This document shows positions 1 to 9,085 of a stretch of DNA of 64,000 nucleotides, one piece after another. The first letter of the stretch is position 1. Each line of letters opens with the position of its first letter. The notes under the pieces were generated by a model. The model worked only from the letters and a program-made list of their open reading frames with translations. It made no database searches and was not told the origin of the DNA. The position numbers and the translations under genes are program-made. Source of the DNA: Chondromyces crocatus (GTDB lineage: Bacteria > Myxococcota_A > Polyangia > Polyangiales > Polyangiaceae); NCBI RefSeq assembly GCF_001189295.1, contig NZ_CP012159.1, positions 248,001-312,000 of the forward strand, written 5' to 3'.

Positions 1-125
1 AGGAGGGCGTCCGCATCGCGCGCGAGATGCTGTTCTCCGTACGCGACAAGGTGCAGGGCGCTTACCTGATGCCGCCGCTCGGGAAATACGAGCTGGCGCT
101 CGAAGTGCTCGACGGCCTGAAGTAG
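1..125 (+). CDS. Bifunctional homocysteine S-methyltransferase / methylenetetrahydrofolate reductase, C-terminal end (partial)
   Basis: Only the last 40 codons lie in the window; the gene begins upstream and ends at TAG 123-125. The visible peptide runs from an EGVRIAREML segment through VQGAYLMPPLGKYELALEVL. In established families this pattern (IARE-x(n)-VQG-x-x-x-MPPxGRYxxALEVL) is the C-terminus of the MetF-type TIM barrel in proteins that fuse homocysteine S-methyltransferase to methylenetetrahydrofolate reductase, which supply methyl groups for methionine synthesis in the cytoplasm. The assignment rests on a short stretch, so a stand-alone MetF is also possible. Confidence 0.6.
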   Translation, partial: EGVRIAREMLFSVRDKVQGAYLMPPLGKYELALEVLDGLK

Positions 126-202
126 GGCCTTCGCCTCGCAGCGCGACCCGAGACGACGGGAGGGCGTCATCGACACTCCGCCCCTACCGCTCTCGCGCGC
201 AG

Positions 203-247
203 GCATCGCACACATCACACGCATCACACGCATCACACGCATCACGC
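203..247. repeat. Short tandem repeat, 9-bp unit, five copies
   Basis: Five consecutive near-identical 9-mers of the form gcatcacac fill 203-247, ending about 50 bases before the start of the next gene. The third and fourth copies are identical; the others differ at one or two bases. The tract lies in the otherwise featureless gap between the methyltransferase/reductase stop at 125 and the start at 301. No function is apparent. Confidence 0.7.
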
Positions 248-300
248 TCGTCGCGCGTGCCAGGCAATCCGCGGTAGGCTTCTCGAAGGGGGGTAGCTGC

Positions 301-966
301 ATGACGCTGCGGCGCGACGGTGCGCTGTCCGGGTTCTGTCGGGACGACTTCGCGTCCGTCGGCGCGAGGTTGCTCGGCATGAGGGGGACGTGCTCGATGG
401 TCGAGATCCTCACCTGGGACCATGCGGGTGGCTTCGACCGGAGGAAGCTTCGTGAGCACACCGAACGGCGAGAGGCCGAAGCACTTCCGACGTTCGACTT
501 CGCGCAGGTCCAGCGCTTCGCCGTGGTGTTCCGGCATCACCTGGTGAATGTCCGGACCAACGTCGTGGTGGAGCTTCGCCGCTGGCGTGGCGGGTGCGCG
601 GTCGACGGGATGGTCTACCTCGATGGGCTGCTCGCCGAGACGACGGGCGCCGCGCGTCGTCTGACGGAGCTCGCGGCCGTGATCACCGACATCGCCGCGA
701 CGCTGCACGCCGTGCTGCTCAACCTCGTGGACGAGGATGTCGGGGAGGTCCTCTCGAGGACGGTGCCGGTGACCGAGCCGCTGCTGTTCTTCGTGTTCCA
801 GCCCGCTGCATTTCCGGCGCTGGCTCCGAAGAGCGCCCCTGGTGCGGAGCTGGCCGTGTGCTGGGTGCAGTCGCCCGAGTCGTTCATCGACGACGAGCCA
901 CCGGAACCCGAGCACAAGCGCCAGGTCGTCGCGAAGCTGGCCGAAGGGCTGGAGTTCTTGCTGTAG
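301..966 (+). CDS. Hypothetical protein, 221 aa
   Basis: I do not recognise a family. The reading frame has the strong G/C third-position bias of this genome, begins at ATG 301 behind a purine-rich AAGGGGGG stretch about 7 bases upstream, and encodes a globular-looking mixed protein (two near-central hydrophobic stretches around residues 120-145 and a FFVF segment near 160) with no signal peptide or membrane helix. It closes with an acidic EPEHKRQ segment and a hydrophobic LEFLL tail. It lies between the methionine-pathway gene and a long minisatellite. The overlapping minus-strand frame is Arg/His-rich and looks like a shadow. Confidence 0.55.
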   Translation: MTLRRDGALSGFCRDDFASVGARLLGMRGTCSMVEILTWDHAGGFDRRKLREHTERREAEALPTFDFAQVQRFAVVFRHHLVNVRTNVVVELRRWRGGCAVDGMVYLDGLLAETTGAARRLTELAAVITDIAATLHAVLLNLVDEDVGEVLSRTVPVTEPLLFFVFQPAAFPALAPKSAPGAELAVCWVQSPESFIDDEPPEPEHKRQVVAKLAEGLEFLL

Positions 967-1030
967 CGACGACGCGCTGCCGGGGCGACGACAGACGTGG
1001 GCCCTTTCGAGAGGCTCGGGCCCCTCCATC

Positions 1031-1560
1031 CAGGAACGTCGCGACCTTCCTTCGATGACCTCGCCACCTCACCCCAGGAACGTCGCGACCTTCCTTCGAT
1101 GACCTCGCCACCTCACCCCAGGAACGTCGCGACCTTCCTCCGATGACCTCGCCACCTCACTCCAGGAACGTCTCGACCTTCCTTCGATGACCTCGCCACC
1201 TCACTCCAGGAACGTCTCGACCTTCCTCCGATGACCTCGCCACCTCACCCCAGGAACGTCTCGACCTTCCTCCGATGACCTCGCCACCTTCCTCCGATGA
1301 CCTCGCCACCTCACCCCAGGAACGTCTCGACCTTCCTCCGATGACCTCGCCACCTTCCTCCAGGAAGGTCTCGACCTTCCTCCGATGACCTCGCGACCTC
1401 CCTCCAGGAAGGTCTCGACCTTCCTCCGATGACCTCGCGACCTCCCTCCAGGAAGGTCTCGACCTTCCTCCGATGACCTCGCCACCTTCCTCCAGGAAGG
1501 TCTCGACCTTCCTCCAATGACCTCGCGACCTCCCTCCAGGAAGGTCTCGACCTTCCTCCG
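1031..1560. repeat. 44-bp minisatellite built of two 22-bp half units, about 12 copies
   Basis: Copies beginning with caggaa start at 1031, 1075, 1119, 1163, 1207, 1251, 1317, 1361, 1405, 1449, 1493 and 1537: every step is exactly 44 except one of 66. Each 44-mer consists of two related 22-mers (acctYcctccgatgacctcg and acctYcctccaggaaggtct types), and the single 66-bp step is one extra 22-mer, so the array is a higher-order dimer. The later copies contain overlapping inverted repeats (ccttcct-cc-aggaagg and ggaaggtc-tc-gaccttcc). It fills the gap between two convergent genes. There are no unique spacers, so it is not a CRISPR array. Confidence 0.9.
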
Positions 1561-1614
1561 CACCGTGCCCTCCCTCACACCAACGAATGCCAACCCATCG
1601 AAATCACACCGTTC

Positions 1615-3234
1615 TCAGCGAGGCCCGATCCTCACCCCGTCCCAGTAGTCGCACTCGGCCTTCCTCAGCCCCGCTTCCGTCCGCGGCGCGATGTCCAGGA
1701 TCAACGCTTCATCGGTCCCGGCGTCGTAGCGCGGCCAGGTGACCCCGGCCTCCGTCCCTGGCGCACCGCTCCTCGCGTGCCGACCCCAGAACCCCCGCAT
1801 CGTCAACAGCAACGTCAGCTCTTCACCTTCGAGCGGCTGCGGCAGGAGCTGCGTCCGGTTGCCGAACACGAACTTGATCTCGGCCGAGTGGAACGCACCG
1901 AGATCGCCGAACAGCCCGTTCGGAGGCGCGTACGTGAAGTGGTACAGGTACGTCGGCACCCCCGCCGCAGCCACCGCGCGCGCCGTGCGCCGCGCCGGAC
2001 ACACGAAAGCTGCGTCCCCCACCGCGGCCATCGCCGCAGCCAGCGACGAGCCGTATGTCGCGCTCGGGTAGCGCGCCAGCACCGCCGCGCCTTGCCCTGG
2101 CACGAGCTGCTCGACCAGCGCCTCGAAGTCCGCGTCGTCGTTCACCTCGATGTTCCCGGCGAGCACCACGAACAGGTTCGCCTCGTTCGCGTTCGCGCCC
2201 ACCACGGTCGGCACCTGCTCGAAGTCCCTGGCCGCGAGCAGGGTCTCCGGGAAGTCCGGGAGGTTCCAGCCGTCGACGACCGGATACCAGCTCGACCCAC
2301 CGCTGATGAAATCCAGATCCGAAGGCAGCGCATCCAGGACCTCCCGGCTCGACTTGCCACGAAGGCACGCGAGCGGATCCGACGCCTCCTGACAGCCCAG
2401 GGCCTCGGAAAGCGCCTCGCCTCGCTGGAACGCCGTGGCCTCGTCGGCGACGAGGCTGCACGGCCCGCTCTGCACGATCGCGCGCTGGAACAGGCCGCGG
2501 CTCGCTGGCGAGGTCATGTGGATGCACACGCTCGCGCCGCCCGCAGACTCACCGAAGAGGGTGACCGCGCCTGGATCGCCGCCGAAGCCCGCGATGTTCG
2601 CCTTCACCCACGCGAGCGCGGCGCGCTGATCCTCGATGCCATAGGCGCCGGCCGAGGGGTGCGCGGTGTCCTCGGCCTTCAAGGCGGGCAGCGCGAGGAA
2701 GCCCAGTGGGCCCAGGCGGTAGTTGGCGGTGACGACCACGGCGCCGGTCGCTTCGGAGAGCCGCTGACCGTCGTAGCTGGGCTCGCCCCCGCTGCCGAAG
2801 GTGAAGCCCCCGCCATGGAGCCAGACCAGGACGGGCAGCGACGAGGACGCGGGCCGCTCCGGCGTCCACACGTTGAGGGTGAGGCAGTCCTCGCTGGTGT
2901 CGCCCCCCGAGGTGCCGGCTGGACCGGCCTGCGGGCAAGCGGAGCCCGGGGCGCTCGCGTGCAAGGTGTCGGTGCGCGCCTCGGGCGGGGCAGGTGCCTT
3001 CCAGCGCAGCTCCCCCACGGGCGGCGCAGCGAAGGGGATGCCGAGAAAGGTGCGGGTCGTGTCGACGAGCGTCCCCTCGACGGGGCCTTGCTCGGTCTCG
3101 ATGCGCAGCGGGCCCGGCTCGCCGGGCTCGGGCACCTCGGGATCGCTCTCGCCGCAGCCCATCGCGAGCAAGCCCGAACTCGTCGCGAGCAGGCCGAGCA
3201 GCAGGGCACGAGAGGCAGCGCGAGGGAGGCTCAT
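1615..3234 (-). CDS. Type-B carboxylesterase, lipoprotein (539 aa)
   Basis: Serine hydrolase of the para-nitrobenzyl esterase/cholinesterase family, expected to cleave carboxylic esters at the cell surface or in the periplasm. The oxyanion-hole segment HGGGFTFGSG, the nucleophile elbow GESAGG and a catalytic-His segment GAFHSAEIKF appear in the usual order; SEDCLTLNVW is the family signature near the N-terminus. I place the start at ATG 3234 because it is followed at once by a signal peptide with lipobox LAMGC (Cys27) and preceded by a GGAG ribosome site; the frame stays open 38 codons further upstream but that part is Arg-rich and not signal-like. The gene ends just before the 44-bp array. 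Confidence 0.92.
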   Translation of the reverse strand: MSLPRAASRALLLGLLATSSGLLAMGCGESDPEVPEPGEPGPLRIETEQGPVEGTLVDTTRTFLGIPFAAPPVGELRWKAPAPPEARTDTLHASAPGSACPQAGPAGTSGGDTSEDCLTLNVWTPERPASSSLPVLVWLHGGGFTFGSGGEPSYDGQRLSEATGAVVVTANYRLGPLGFLALPALKAEDTAHPSAGAYGIEDQRAALAWVKANIAGFGGDPGAVTLFGESAGGASVCIHMTSPASRGLFQRAIVQSGPCSLVADEATAFQRGEALSEALGCQEASDPLACLRGKSSREVLDALPSDLDFISGGSSWYPVVDGWNLPDFPETLLAARDFEQVPTVVGANANEANLFVVLAGNIEVNDDADFEALVEQLVPGQGAAVLARYPSATYGSSLAAAMAAVGDAAFVCPARRTARAVAAAGVPTYLYHFTYAPPNGLFGDLGAFHSAEIKFVFGNRTQLLPQPLEGEELTLLLTMRGFWGRHARSGAPGTEAGVTWPRYDAGTDEALILDIAPRTEAGLRKAECDYWDGVRIGPR

Positions 3235-3450
3235 GACGGGGATCTCCGGGACGAAGGGAGGAGGCAGGGAAGCACCGCGAACCCGGCAGAACGTCCGGGT
3301 ACGCGCTCGTCCATCGGACCGGGGCTGTGCGCGGGCGGCAAGGCGCATCGCGCCGGATCCCTCACGCGCTCATCGCACCTCCCCGCCGTTTTCCTGGCGT
3401 GACGGACGGGGTGGCCCTGGATGACCGGCGCGACGAAGCCCTGCCCCAGC

Positions 3451-6400
3451 TCAGGCGAACACATCGGGCACGTAGCGGCCCTCGCGCTCCATGGAGGTGA
3501 GCCAGGCCGTCGCATCCTCCTCGGTGCAGCCCACGGCTTCCTGGCGGATGCGGACGAGGGTCGCGCGGACGGCAGGGGCCATGCGCTGGCCGTCGCCGCA
3601 CAGGAAGAAGATCGCGCCTTGCTCGTAGAGGTCGCGGATGCGCTCGCGCTCTTGCCAGACGCGGTGCTGCACGAAGGTGACCTCGCCGTCCGGCTTCCGG
3701 AAGAAGGCGGGGCGCACGTCGACGATGCCGTCGCGCTCCCACTGCATCAGCTCGTCGCGGTAGATGAAGTCGACGTCGGGGTGGTCGCAGCCGAAGTACA
3801 GCACCGCCTCGCCCACGGCCTCGCCGTGCGCGTACCGGTCGGCGCGCTCCTGCAGGAAGCCGCGGAAGGGGGCGAGGCCGGTGCCAGCGCAGATCATGAC
3901 CACGGGCGTCTCGTTCGAGGCGGGCGGGTGGAAGGGGACGTTCGGGGTGCGCACCGCGACGGGGATGCGGTCGCCAGGGCGGAGCCGGGCCAGGTAGCTG
4001 GAGCAGGTGCCGTGGAACTGGCCATTGCCCGAGTAGGCGGGCGCGGAGAGGACGGACACGGTGAGCGTGCAGCGCGTCGGATCGAGGCGCGGCGAGGACG
4101 AGATGGAGTACTGGCGCACGCGCATCGCGGGCAGCATCTCCAGGAACTCGGCGAACGACACGATGCACGAGGGGTAGGTCTCGAGCAGGTCGAGCACGCT
4201 GACGCGCTTGTCGAGGATCTCGGCCTTGTAGCGGTCGAGATCGCCGACGAGAGCGGCGAGGTGCGCGCGGTGCGGAGGGCAGGGGTTCTTCTCGGCGAGG
4301 CGCTCGAGGTCCTTGCGGGTTGCAGGCGCGGACAGCTCGACGTGGCGGCCGAGCAGCTCCTGGATGGAGACGGGCTTGCCGAGCGGGAGCGAGGCGGCCA
4401 TGGCACCACGGGTCGAGCGAAGCACGACGGCGGCGTCGGTCCGGACCCCGAACCTGCGCGCGGCGCGCTCGACGAGATCGGGGTGGTTCTCGGGGAGCAC
4501 GGCGAGGTAGTCGCCAGCGGCGTAGCTCGCGCCCTCGGGCAAGGTGAACTCGATGTGGTGCTTGGAGCGGCCGAAGGGGGAAGAGAGGTCGACCAGCTCA
4601 CGGTTGGCGATGACCGTGGCCAGCGCGAGCTGGTTCTGCGCGAGGAGCTCGGCGCTGCCGGACGGGACCGCCTCGACCTCGTAGAGGGGGCTCATGTCGA
4701 TCTCTTGCGGGGCGACGCCGAGCGCTTCGCCGAGCGTGCCCCAGAAGGGGGCGTACCACTGCTCGAAGTCACCGAAGAAATCGGCGCGGGCGTCGCCTTC
4801 GCCGCGCGGGAGGAGGACCGTTGCGCCAGCGCGTGCGAGCTGCTCGTCGACGCGCCGAGGCACGTTCTGGTAGGTCGCCGCCCAGTCGCGGTTGCCGCAA
4901 CCGAAGACCGCATAGCGCACGCCGGAGAGCGCGCCTTCGGGGAGGCCATCGAGCCAGGTGCAGAACTGGCGCGCGTTGTCGGGGGGCTGGCCATTGTACG
5001 AGGCGGTGATGATCGCCACCGCTCCCTCTCTGGGGAGCTTGCCCGCGTGGTCGTCGAGCGGCGCGACGTGGGTGGCGTAGCCGCGCGCGCTGCCATCGCT
5101 GGCGATGCGACGGGCGAAGGCCTCGGAGGCGCCGGAGTTCGAGCCGAAGAGCAGGAGGAGGGGCGTGCCGTGAGCGGGCGCGCGGACCTTGGTCTTCGTG
5201 TCTTCCCGGGGCTCTGCCCGGGGCGCCGGCCTCGCGGCGAGCCCGCGGACCGCTGGCTTGCGCGCTCTCGCCCGGAGGACGAGGCCCTCCGGCTTCATGG
5301 TGAGCGTCTCCTTGATGACGAGCCTGTAGCGGCGTGGCCGCGTGATCTCGAAGCGCTGCAGGAGCATGGCGAGGACGAGCGTCGCCTCCTGGAGCGAGAA
5401 GGCGCGCCCGATGCAGGAGCGCTGGCCGTTGCCGAACGGCATCCAGGCCCGGTGCGGGATCTCCTGGCGCACGCCAGGCGCGAAGCGCTCGGGCATGAAC
5501 CGCTCGGGGTGCTTCCAGATCGCCGGGTCGCGGTGCACGCTGGGGAGCAGGACCATCAAGGCCTGCTCGGGGTGGATCGGATAACGACCTCCGAGCGTGG
5601 TCTCCTCGCGGGCATGAACGGCGAAGATCGGCGCGGTCGGATGGAGGCGCAACGTCTCGCGCAGGATCTGGTCGACGTAGACGAGCTGGGCGAGGTGCTC
5701 GTGGCGCGGGGCCTCGTCGCCGAGCACGCGGTCGACTTCCGCCTGGGCCTTCTCGAGCACCTCGGGGTTGTCGAGCAAGAGGTGGAGGGCGAACGAGAGC
5801 AGGCCGCTCGTGGTCTCGTGGCCGGCGACGAGGAAGGTCACGAGCTGGTAGCGGATGTTCTTGTCGTCCAGGCCCTCGCCGGTCAGCGGGTCCTTGGCGT
5901 TCAGCATGAGGCCGAGCAGGTCCCGCGGGGCCTCGCGCTGGTCGAGCTTGCGGCGCTTCTCGATCAGCTCGTCGGTGAGGCCGTGCATGAAGGCGTTGTC
6001 GGCCTCGAACTGGCGGCGGGAGAGGAACATGAGCTGGTTCTGGAGCGGCAAGCGCTTCGCGCGGTAGCCGGCCTCGAGGAGGGCGCGCACCATGGAGGCC
6101 ACGAAGGGATGCATCTCGCGCTGATAAAATGAGTTGAAGCGATAGTTGAACCCGCAGAGCGCAATGGTGTCGAGCGTGAGGCGGGTCATGTTGTCCGCCA
6201 CGTCGATATCGGTCTCCGGTCCGAATCGCTCCCATTTGACGAGCATCTGGTCAGCGATTTCGACCATGTCGTCGAAGTAATTGCGCATGGCCGCCGGGCC
6301 GAAGGCGGGCATGAGAACGCGGTGGGCTTTGCCCCAGTTCTCCTCGTTCGAGTCGGCGGTGAACAGGCCGTCGCCTCCGAGCGCGCGCAGCTCGTTCAGC

Positions 6401-6636
6401 ACGCCGCCCACATACTTCCCGAAGCGGGCCTCGTCGCCCGCTTCGGCGGCGAGCGCGTGGTTGCCGAGCACGAGCATGGAGCGCCCGGGGAAGGCGAGCT
6501 TGTAAATGGGACCGAGCCGCTCGGAGAGCTGGACCATGCTCATCACCGGCGAATCGGTGTCGATGTCGGGCGCATTGCCCAGAAGGGGGCGCACGGGGGG
6601 CTGGGGAATGACGCTCTGGGCCGGCAAGTCGCTCAC
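3451..6636 (-). CDS. Self-sufficient cytochrome P450 : NADPH-P450 reductase fusion (CYP102 type), 1061 aa
   Basis: A P450 haem domain fused to a diflavin reductase in one soluble chain, as in P450 BM3; this family hydroxylates fatty acids and related lipophiles using NADPH and O2. Haem part: oxygen-activation helix AGHETTS (261-267), K-helix ETLR (317-320) and haem-Cys loop FGNGQRSCIG with Cys398. After a basic, proline-rich linker (about 445-480), the FMN flavodoxin domain starts with LLFGSNSGASEAFA (about 485); the FAD site RQYSISSSP and the NADPH segment ICAGTGLAPFRGF follow, and the chain ends YVPDVFA, much like BM3. Length matches the family. It is transcribed divergently from an IclR regulator, which probably controls it. 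Substrate cannot be told from sequence. Confidence 0.96.
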   Translation of the reverse strand: MSDLPAQSVIPQPPVRPLLGNAPDIDTDSPVMSMVQLSERLGPIYKLAFPGRSMLVLGNHALAAEAGDEARFGKYVGGVLNELRALGGDGLFTADSNEENWGKAHRVLMPAFGPAAMRNYFDDMVEIADQMLVKWERFGPETDIDVADNMTRLTLDTIALCGFNYRFNSFYQREMHPFVASMVRALLEAGYRAKRLPLQNQLMFLSRRQFEADNAFMHGLTDELIEKRRKLDQREAPRDLLGLMLNAKDPLTGEGLDDKNIRYQLVTFLVAGHETTSGLLSFALHLLLDNPEVLEKAQAEVDRVLGDEAPRHEHLAQLVYVDQILRETLRLHPTAPIFAVHAREETTLGGRYPIHPEQALMVLLPSVHRDPAIWKHPERFMPERFAPGVRQEIPHRAWMPFGNGQRSCIGRAFSLQEATLVLAMLLQRFEITRPRRYRLVIKETLTMKPEGLVLRARARKPAVRGLAARPAPRAEPREDTKTKVRAPAHGTPLLLLFGSNSGASEAFARRIASDGSARGYATHVAPLDDHAGKLPREGAVAIITASYNGQPPDNARQFCTWLDGLPEGALSGVRYAVFGCGNRDWAATYQNVPRRVDEQLARAGATVLLPRGEGDARADFFGDFEQWYAPFWGTLGEALGVAPQEIDMSPLYEVEAVPSGSAELLAQNQLALATVIANRELVDLSSPFGRSKHHIEFTLPEGASYAAGDYLAVLPENHPDLVERAARRFGVRTDAAVVLRSTRGAMAASLPLGKPVSIQELLGRHVELSAPATRKDLERLAEKNPCPPHRAHLAALVGDLDRYKAEILDKRVSVLDLLETYPSCIVSFAEFLEMLPAMRVRQYSISSSPRLDPTRCTLTVSVLSAPAYSGNGQFHGTCSSYLARLRPGDRIPVAVRTPNVPFHPPASNETPVVMICAGTGLAPFRGFLQERADRYAHGEAVGEAVLYFGCDHPDVDFIYRDELMQWERDGIVDVRPAFFRKPDGEVTFVQHRVWQERERIRDLYEQGAIFFLCGDGQRMAPAVRATLVRIRQEAVGCTEEDATAWLTSMEREGRYVPDVFA

Positions 6637-6714
6637 GGGTCGCTCCTCTCGAGCACGGCTCCGACCCGCAGGGGGACGCGGGGCGGAGCGCTCACGGGAG
6701 ACGGTAATGAGGTC

Positions 6715-6745
6715 CGGAAACTGGTCAATCGGATCTGAGTTTCCG
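6715..6745. promoter_or_regulatory. Perfect inverted repeat, candidate IclR operator
   Basis: The 8-bp arms cggaaact (6715-6722) and agtttccg (6738-6745) are exact reverse complements separated by 15 bases. The site lies about 80 bases upstream of the P450 start and 125 upstream of the regulator start, in the shared divergent gap. IclR-family repressors bind palindromes in such positions, so this is the natural candidate operator; the link is inference. Confidence 0.5.
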
Positions 6746-6869
6746 TGCCGCTCTGCGGAACGGTGGGGCGAGGCTCCCCAGCGCGACGACGCGGAGCGCG
6801 CGTTGACGGGACGCGGCGGGGGTCGTTCTACTACGGTCGAGGCGAGGCTTCTGGGCGGCCGAGGCGAGG

Positions 6870-7718
6870 TTGGTGGGAAAGGCGCACGCGGAGGAGGGGT
6901 TCGAGGTCGACGGGTCGGCTCGGTCGAAGGCGACGAAGAGGCCGGGCCCGGTGCTGCGCAGCGCGACGGCGACGCTGAAGACGTTCGAGATCGTCGCCGA
7001 GCAGCAGCCCGTCGGGGTGAGCGAAGTAGCGCGGCAGCTCGGTCTCTCGAAGTCCACGGTGCAGCGCTGTCTGGTGACGCTGCACGAGGCCGGGTGGATC
7101 CGGCCCGAGCCGGACGGGCCGACGCGCTGGGTGATCACGGCCAAGTCGTTCGGGATCGCGCGGCGGGTGGGGGACACGCGGCGGCTGCGCGCGACGGCGC
7201 GGCCGGTGCTCCAGCGGCTGCACGACACGACCGGCGCCACCGTCCAGCTCATCGTGCCCGAGGGGCGAGAGGGGATCCTGCTCGAGCGCATCGCCGGGAT
7301 GACGCTCCAGCACGTGTTCTTGCCGCCGGGGACGAGGGCACCGCTGCACCTGCGGGCCGAGGGCAAAGCGATCCTGTCGCGCCTCGCGGACCGGGACCTG
7401 GAGGCATACCTCGCCGAGGAGCTGGCAGCGCCGTCGCCGCACGCGGTGGTCGATCCGGCGCGGGTGCGTCGCGAGCTTCTGGAAATCCGCACGCGAGGCT
7501 GGGCGCTGTCGAAGGATGAGCTGGTCGAGGGCATCAGCTCGATCGCGAGCCCGATCCTCGATCTGGAGGGGCGCCCGCTGGCAGCCATCTCGCTCGACGT
7601 GCCCACGCGTCACTTCGAGCAGGAGCGGGCGCGAAACCGGAAGCTCGTGGTGGAGGCGAGCATCGAGATCGGCGCGCTGCTCGACGGGCGCGCGGGGCGG
7701 AGCAAGAAGAGGCGCTGA
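6870..7718 (+). CDS. IclR-family transcriptional regulator (282 aa)
   Basis: Winged-helix N-terminal domain (about residues 28-90, with VSEVARQLGLSKSTVQRCL as the recognition helix region) followed by the IclR effector-binding domain (TGATVQLIVPEG, APLHLRAEGKAIL, GWALSKDELVEGISSIASPI). Such proteins are DNA-binding repressors or activators that sense a small metabolite. The tail GRSKKRR is basic. The frame can begin at TTG 6870, GTG 6873 or GTG 6951; the last would place the HTH at the very N-terminus, so the start is uncertain. Divergence from the P450 fusion suggests that gene is a target. Confidence 0.93.
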   Translation: MVGKAHAEEGFEVDGSARSKATKRPGPVLRSATATLKTFEIVAEQQPVGVSEVARQLGLSKSTVQRCLVTLHEAGWIRPEPDGPTRWVITAKSFGIARRVGDTRRLRATARPVLQRLHDTTGATVQLIVPEGREGILLERIAGMTLQHVFLPPGTRAPLHLRAEGKAILSRLADRDLEAYLAEELAAPSPHAVVDPARVRRELLEIRTRGWALSKDELVEGISSIASPILDLEGRPLAAISLDVPTRHFEQERARNRKLVVEASIEIGALLDGRAGRSKKRR

Positions 7719-7801
7719 AGGGGGGAGCGGCGCGCGGTGCAGCTCGGGGAAGAGGCGCCCGAGGAAGCACGCCTTTGGCCAGGGTGGTGCGCTGGTGGTA
7801 G

Positions 7802-9085
7802 GTGTGGGCGGTGCGACCCAGGCGCGAGCGACGGCGACCGGAGGAGCCCCTCCGAAACGATGGGCCCGTGGTCGAGGCGAGCGCGCGAGGCGCCGGAGAC
7901 GCGGGCAAGGGCGAGCGTGACGGAGCGGCTGGGGGCGGGGGTGCCGACGCGCGGGGAGCGGAGGCGTCGTCGCCGCCGCCGAAGGGCAGCCTGGACGCGG
8001 CCATCGTGCGCTTTCTGGTTCACCTGCAAGGAGAGCGGCGGGCATCGCCGAACACGGTGGCGGCCTACCGGCGGGATCTCGAGCAGCTCTCGCGGTATGC
8101 GCACGAGCGTCAGGCGCAGCAGGGGGCGGGGCGCGAGCCCGCCGAGGGGGGGCGAGGGGTGCGCGGGGCGCGCGGGGCGCGCAGCGAGGCCGGGGGCGGT
8201 CGCGCGGCGGGAGGCCGAGGGCGAGCGCGCGCAGAGGCGGTCGAGGCGGAGGGGGGCGCGGCGTCCGAGGCACCGGTGTTCACACCAGGCGACGTCGACG
8301 TGCTGCTCTTGCGGAGCTTTCTCGGAACCCTGGCGCGGACGCACTCGCCGGCATCGATCGCGCGCAAGATCGCTGCCGTGCGGGCGCTGCTCCGCTACCT
8401 GGAGCGACTGGGGGAGGTGACGAAGAACCCGGCCACGGCGCTGTCGCTGCCCAAGGTGCGGCGGCCGATGCCGACGTTCCTGAACGTCGATGCGGCGGCC
8501 GAGGTGATGGAGATCCCGGACGAGGATTCGCCCGAGGGGCTGCGCGATCGGGCGATGCTGGAGACGCTCTACGGGGCGGGGCTCCGCGTGTCGGAGCTGT
8601 GCGGGCTGGATCTGGGCAACGTCTCGTGGCGTTCGGGACCTGCCGGCGAGCGCGAGGCGACGCTGCGGGTGATCGGGAAGGGCGACAAGGAGCGTCTGGT
8701 CCCGCTCGGGTCGAAGGCGGTGGCGGCGATGCGGGTGTACCTGGAGGCGCGCGGTCAGCTGCGGCATCCGAAGACGGGGGCGCTCGATCCGCGCGCGGTG
8801 TTCGTGTCACGGCGCGGCGTGCGTCTCGGTCCACGCTGGGTGCAGAAGCTGGTGCAGCGGTACGGGGCGCTCGGGGCGGGGCGGGCGGATCTGCACCCGC
8901 ACGCGCTGCGCCACACCTGCGCGACGCATCTGCTCGACGGAGGGGCAGATCTGCGCGCGATCCAGAAGATGCTGGGGCACGCGAGCTTGTCGACGACGCA
9001 GCGCTACGCGCACGTGTCGGTGGATCACCTGATCAAGGTCTACGACGAGGCCCACCCGCTGGCGAAGGCGCGCAAGACGGGCTGA
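7802..9085 (+). CDS. Tyrosine recombinase, XerC/XerD type, with low-complexity insertion (427 aa)
   Basis: Site-specific recombinase related to XerC/XerD, which resolve chromosome dimers. The N-terminal core-binding domain starts around residue 62 (FLVHLQGERRASPNTVAAYRR) and the catalytic domain shows GAGLRVSELCG (Arg262), GKGDKERLVP, HPHALRHTCATHLL, MLGHAS and TQRYAHVS (nucleophile Tyr402), so all catalytic residues are present. Two features are odd: a Gly/Ala/Glu-rich N-terminal extension of about 60 residues, and a Gly/Arg/Ala/Glu insertion of about 55 residues (about 105-160) inside the core-binding domain. GTG 7802 and GTG 7868 are both possible starts with no clear ribosome site. No att site or integrated element is seen beside it, so a housekeeping role is more likely than an integrase. 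Confidence 0.88.
   Translation: MWAVRPRRERRRPEEPLRNDGPVVEASARGAGDAGKGERDGAAGGGGADARGAEASSPPPKGSLDAAIVRFLVHLQGERRASPNTVAAYRRDLEQLSRYAHERQAQQGAGREPAEGGRGVRGARGARSEAGGGRAAGGRGRARAEAVEAEGGAASEAPVFTPGDVDVLLLRSFLGTLARTHSPASIARKIAAVRALLRYLERLGEVTKNPATALSLPKVRRPMPTFLNVDAAAEVMEIPDEDSPEGLRDRAMLETLYGAGLRVSELCGLDLGNVSWRSGPAGEREATLRVIGKGDKERLVPLGSKAVAAMRVYLEARGQLRHPKTGALDPRAVFVSRRGVRLGPRWVQKLVQRYGALGAGRADLHPHALRHTCATHLLDGGADLRAIQKMLGHASLSTTQRYAHVSVDHLIKVYDEAHPLAKARKTG

Noticed and set aside
1031-1560. CRISPR array
   Set aside because: No unique spacers; units are contiguous and vary gradually, so it is a minisatellite.
1201-1593. Minus-strand reading frame of 130 codons across the 44-bp array
   Set aside because: The unit length is not a multiple of three, so every frame cycles through the array; the peptide is a simple by-product with no start or ribosome site.
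3421-6132. 903-codon plus-strand frame opposite the P450 fusion
   Set aside because: Asp/Glu/Arg/Gly/Ala-rich mirror frame, caused by GC-rich third positions of the real gene on the other strand.
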